From an uncultured Campylobacter sp. (GTDB taxonomy: Bacteria; Campylobacterota; Campylobacteria; Campylobacterales; Campylobacteraceae), in the NCBI RefSeq assembly GCF_905371695.1, contig NZ_CAJPMA010000096.1, positions 1-6,219 of the forward strand: a DNA stretch of 6,219 bases. Reading direction: 5' to 3'. Each line of letters opens with the position of its first letter. Position 1 is the first letter of the stretch. Positions 5,114 through 6,219 of the stretch are shown piece by piece. The position numbers and the translations under genes were made by a program. The notes under the pieces were generated by a model. It did no database searches and was not told the DNA's origin. It saw only the letters and a list, made by a program, of their open reading frames with translations.

Positions 5114-6160
5114 TTAGTGAGTTAAGAAATACTCTTGAATTCTGGCTTTGTCGCTTGTTTTTGTAAGCGCAAGCATCAAAAGCACTCTAGCTTTTTGCGC
5201 GTTTAGGTTGTCGCTTGTTAAAAAGCCGTATTTTGCGTCGTTCACCTCGCCGTTCATAGTCGTTTCGCCGCTTCCTACACGTGAGTCACGAACTACCACT
5301 ACGCCAGCTTTTGAAGCCTCGCCAAGTGCGTCAAGCACGCTAAAGTAAGGGTTGCCGTTGCCAAGGCCAGCGCTAATTATACCTTTTACTCCATTTTTAA
5401 CAGCTACATTTACAAAGTCAGGGTTGTCATTTGCGTGAGAGTAGATGATATCAACTCTTGGAAGCTCTTTTACGCCCTCTAGGTCAAATGCTGAGCTTGC
5501 TGTGTGTTTTCTGATCGGATTCATATAGTATTTTACGTTGCCATAAAAGACTGTGCCGATCTTACCGCTGTTTGGTGATTTAAATGTATCAACGCCTGTT
5601 GTGTTGGTTTTGGTTACCTCACGAGCCGCGTGAATTTCATCATTCATAGTGACCACAACACCCTTGCCTACGCTATCTTTACTAATAGCTACGTTTACAG
5701 CGTTAAATAAATTTAGTGGACCGTCTGCGCTTAGTGAGCCGCTATTTCTCATCGCACCTACAAGCACAACTGGTTTGTCGCTTTTAACTACTAAATTTAG
5801 AAAGTAAGCTGTCTCCTCCATAGTATCTGTGCCGTGAGTAACGACGATACCATCAGCCTTGCCACTGTTTAGAAGTTCGTTGATTCTATTTGCAAGCTTT
5901 AGCCAAACTTCATTGTTCATATCCTGTGAGCCGATATTTGAAATTTGCTCACCTTTTATGGTAGCGATCTTGTTGATATCTGGCACGGCTGCGATTAGTT
6001 TATCGACCGTAACAGTTCCAGAAGTATAGCTCGAATCAAGCGATCCTGAGCCGCTTCCTGCTATCGTTCCACCAGTAGCTAGGATGTAGATGGTTGGCTT
6101 AGCAACCGCTAAAGTAGCACCTAAAATCATGAGTAACACCGCCTTAAAGATTAAACGCAT
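5114..6160 (-). CDS. ansB: Periplasmic type II L-asparaginase
   Basis: This 348-residue enzyme hydrolyses L-asparagine, and often some glutamine, to aspartate and ammonia. A Sec signal peptide covers residues 1-20 with cleavage expected after LAVA, placing it in the periplasm. Active-site motifs are complete: ATGGTIAGSG (28-37) with nucleophile T32, the hinge-loop Y45 in SSYTSG, S78 in NIGSQDM, HGTDTMEE (109-116) with T111-D112, K184 in EVTKTNTTGV, and the C-terminal EVNDAKYGF with E305, the equivalent of the glutamate donated by the neighbouring subunit in E. coli AsnB. Length and motif order match the tetrameric type II family. The ATG at 6160-6158 follows AAAGGAG (6172-6166) at a 5-nt spacing. 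Periplasmic asparaginase lets campylobacters feed on asparagine through aspartate uptake; Campylobacter annotations may call the gene ansA or ansB. CpG-containing codons are rarer here than in the left half of the window. Confidence 0.96.
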   Translation of the reverse strand: MRLIFKAVLLMILGATLAVAKPTIYILATGGTIAGSGSGSLDSSYTSGTVTVDKLIAAVPDINKIATIKGEQISNIGSQDMNNEVWLKLANRINELLNSGKADGIVVTHGTDTMEETAYFLNLVVKSDKPVVLVGAMRNSGSLSADGPLNLFNAVNVAISKDSVGKGVVVTMNDEIHAAREVTKTNTTGVDTFKSPNSGKIGTVFYGNVKYYMNPIRKHTASSAFDLEGVKELPRVDIIYSHANDNPDFVNVAVKNGVKGIISAGLGNGNPYFSVLDALGEASKAGVVVVRDSRVGSGETTMNGEVNDAKYGFLTSDNLNAQKARVLLMLALTKTSDKARIQEYFLTH

Positions 6161-6192
6161 TTTAGCTCCTTTGCATTAAAATTTGCAAAGTC

Positions 6193-6198
6193 ATTATA
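6193..6198 (-). promoter_or_regulatory. -10 box of the asparaginase promoter
   Basis: The minus strand has a perfect TATAAT within the 10-bp palindrome CATTATAATG (6192-6201). The start would be near 6186, about 26 nt before the ATG. The -35 region falls at or past the window edge. Confidence 0.6.
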
Positions 6199-6219
6199 AT
6201 GCCATTTATTTAAAAAAAT

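Noticed and set aside
5148..5348. Plus-strand open frame of 66 codons
   Set aside because: It is antisense to the conserved C-terminus of the asparaginase.

Overview
The window most likely comes from an epsilonproteobacterium of the Campylobacter group (C. concisus/showae/rectus-like). This is inferred from the AT-rich spacers, TATAAT-type -10 boxes with poor -35 boxes, AAGGAG ribosome sites, tight minus-strand packing, and protein types common in that genus. No rRNA or other marker fixes the species. The window holds eight genes: seven complete and one cut by the left edge. Seven lie on the minus strand and one on the plus strand. I see no tRNA, rRNA, CRISPR array, insertion sequence or phage gene.

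Left third (1-1996): a possible sulfur or redox stress module. A Crp/Fnr-family regulator with a Cys-x2-Cys-x2-Cys cluster (309-953, minus) lies between two likely targets. Downstream on the same strand is the start of a Tat-exported, probably lipid-anchored FAD oxidoreductase resembling sulfide:quinone oxidoreductase or flavocytochrome c sulfide dehydrogenase (1-224, partial). Divergent from it is a ten-helix SLAC1/TehA-type anion channel (1037-1996). Both flanking spacers carry the same 13-bp palindrome type, GTAAC-N3-GTTAC and GTGAC-N3-GTTAC. In each case exactly 22 nt separates it from a -10-like box of the target gene, which centres the palindrome near -41, the class II activator position. 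The second copy also falls just downstream of a perfect TATAAT for the regulator's own gene, suggesting autoregulation. This small regulon is the most interesting part of the window.

Middle (2017-4332): a secreted protein of unknown function built from about nine degenerate YD/RHS-like repeats (2017-2868), convergent with the channel gene. Upstream of it, on the same strand, is a two-gene operon: a cysteine-rich DsrE-family small protein (3973-4332) followed 19 nt later by a soluble protein that looks like DUF4299 (3057-3953).

Right third (4407-6219): a LysE/RhtB-type amino-acid exporter (4407-5006), and upstream of it a complete periplasmic type II L-asparaginase (5114-6160) with its own promoter and a stem-loop terminator. 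The asparaginase would convert periplasmic asparagine to aspartate, a major carbon and energy source for campylobacters. The exporter's substrate is unknown. CpG-containing codons become visibly rarer from the exporter rightward.
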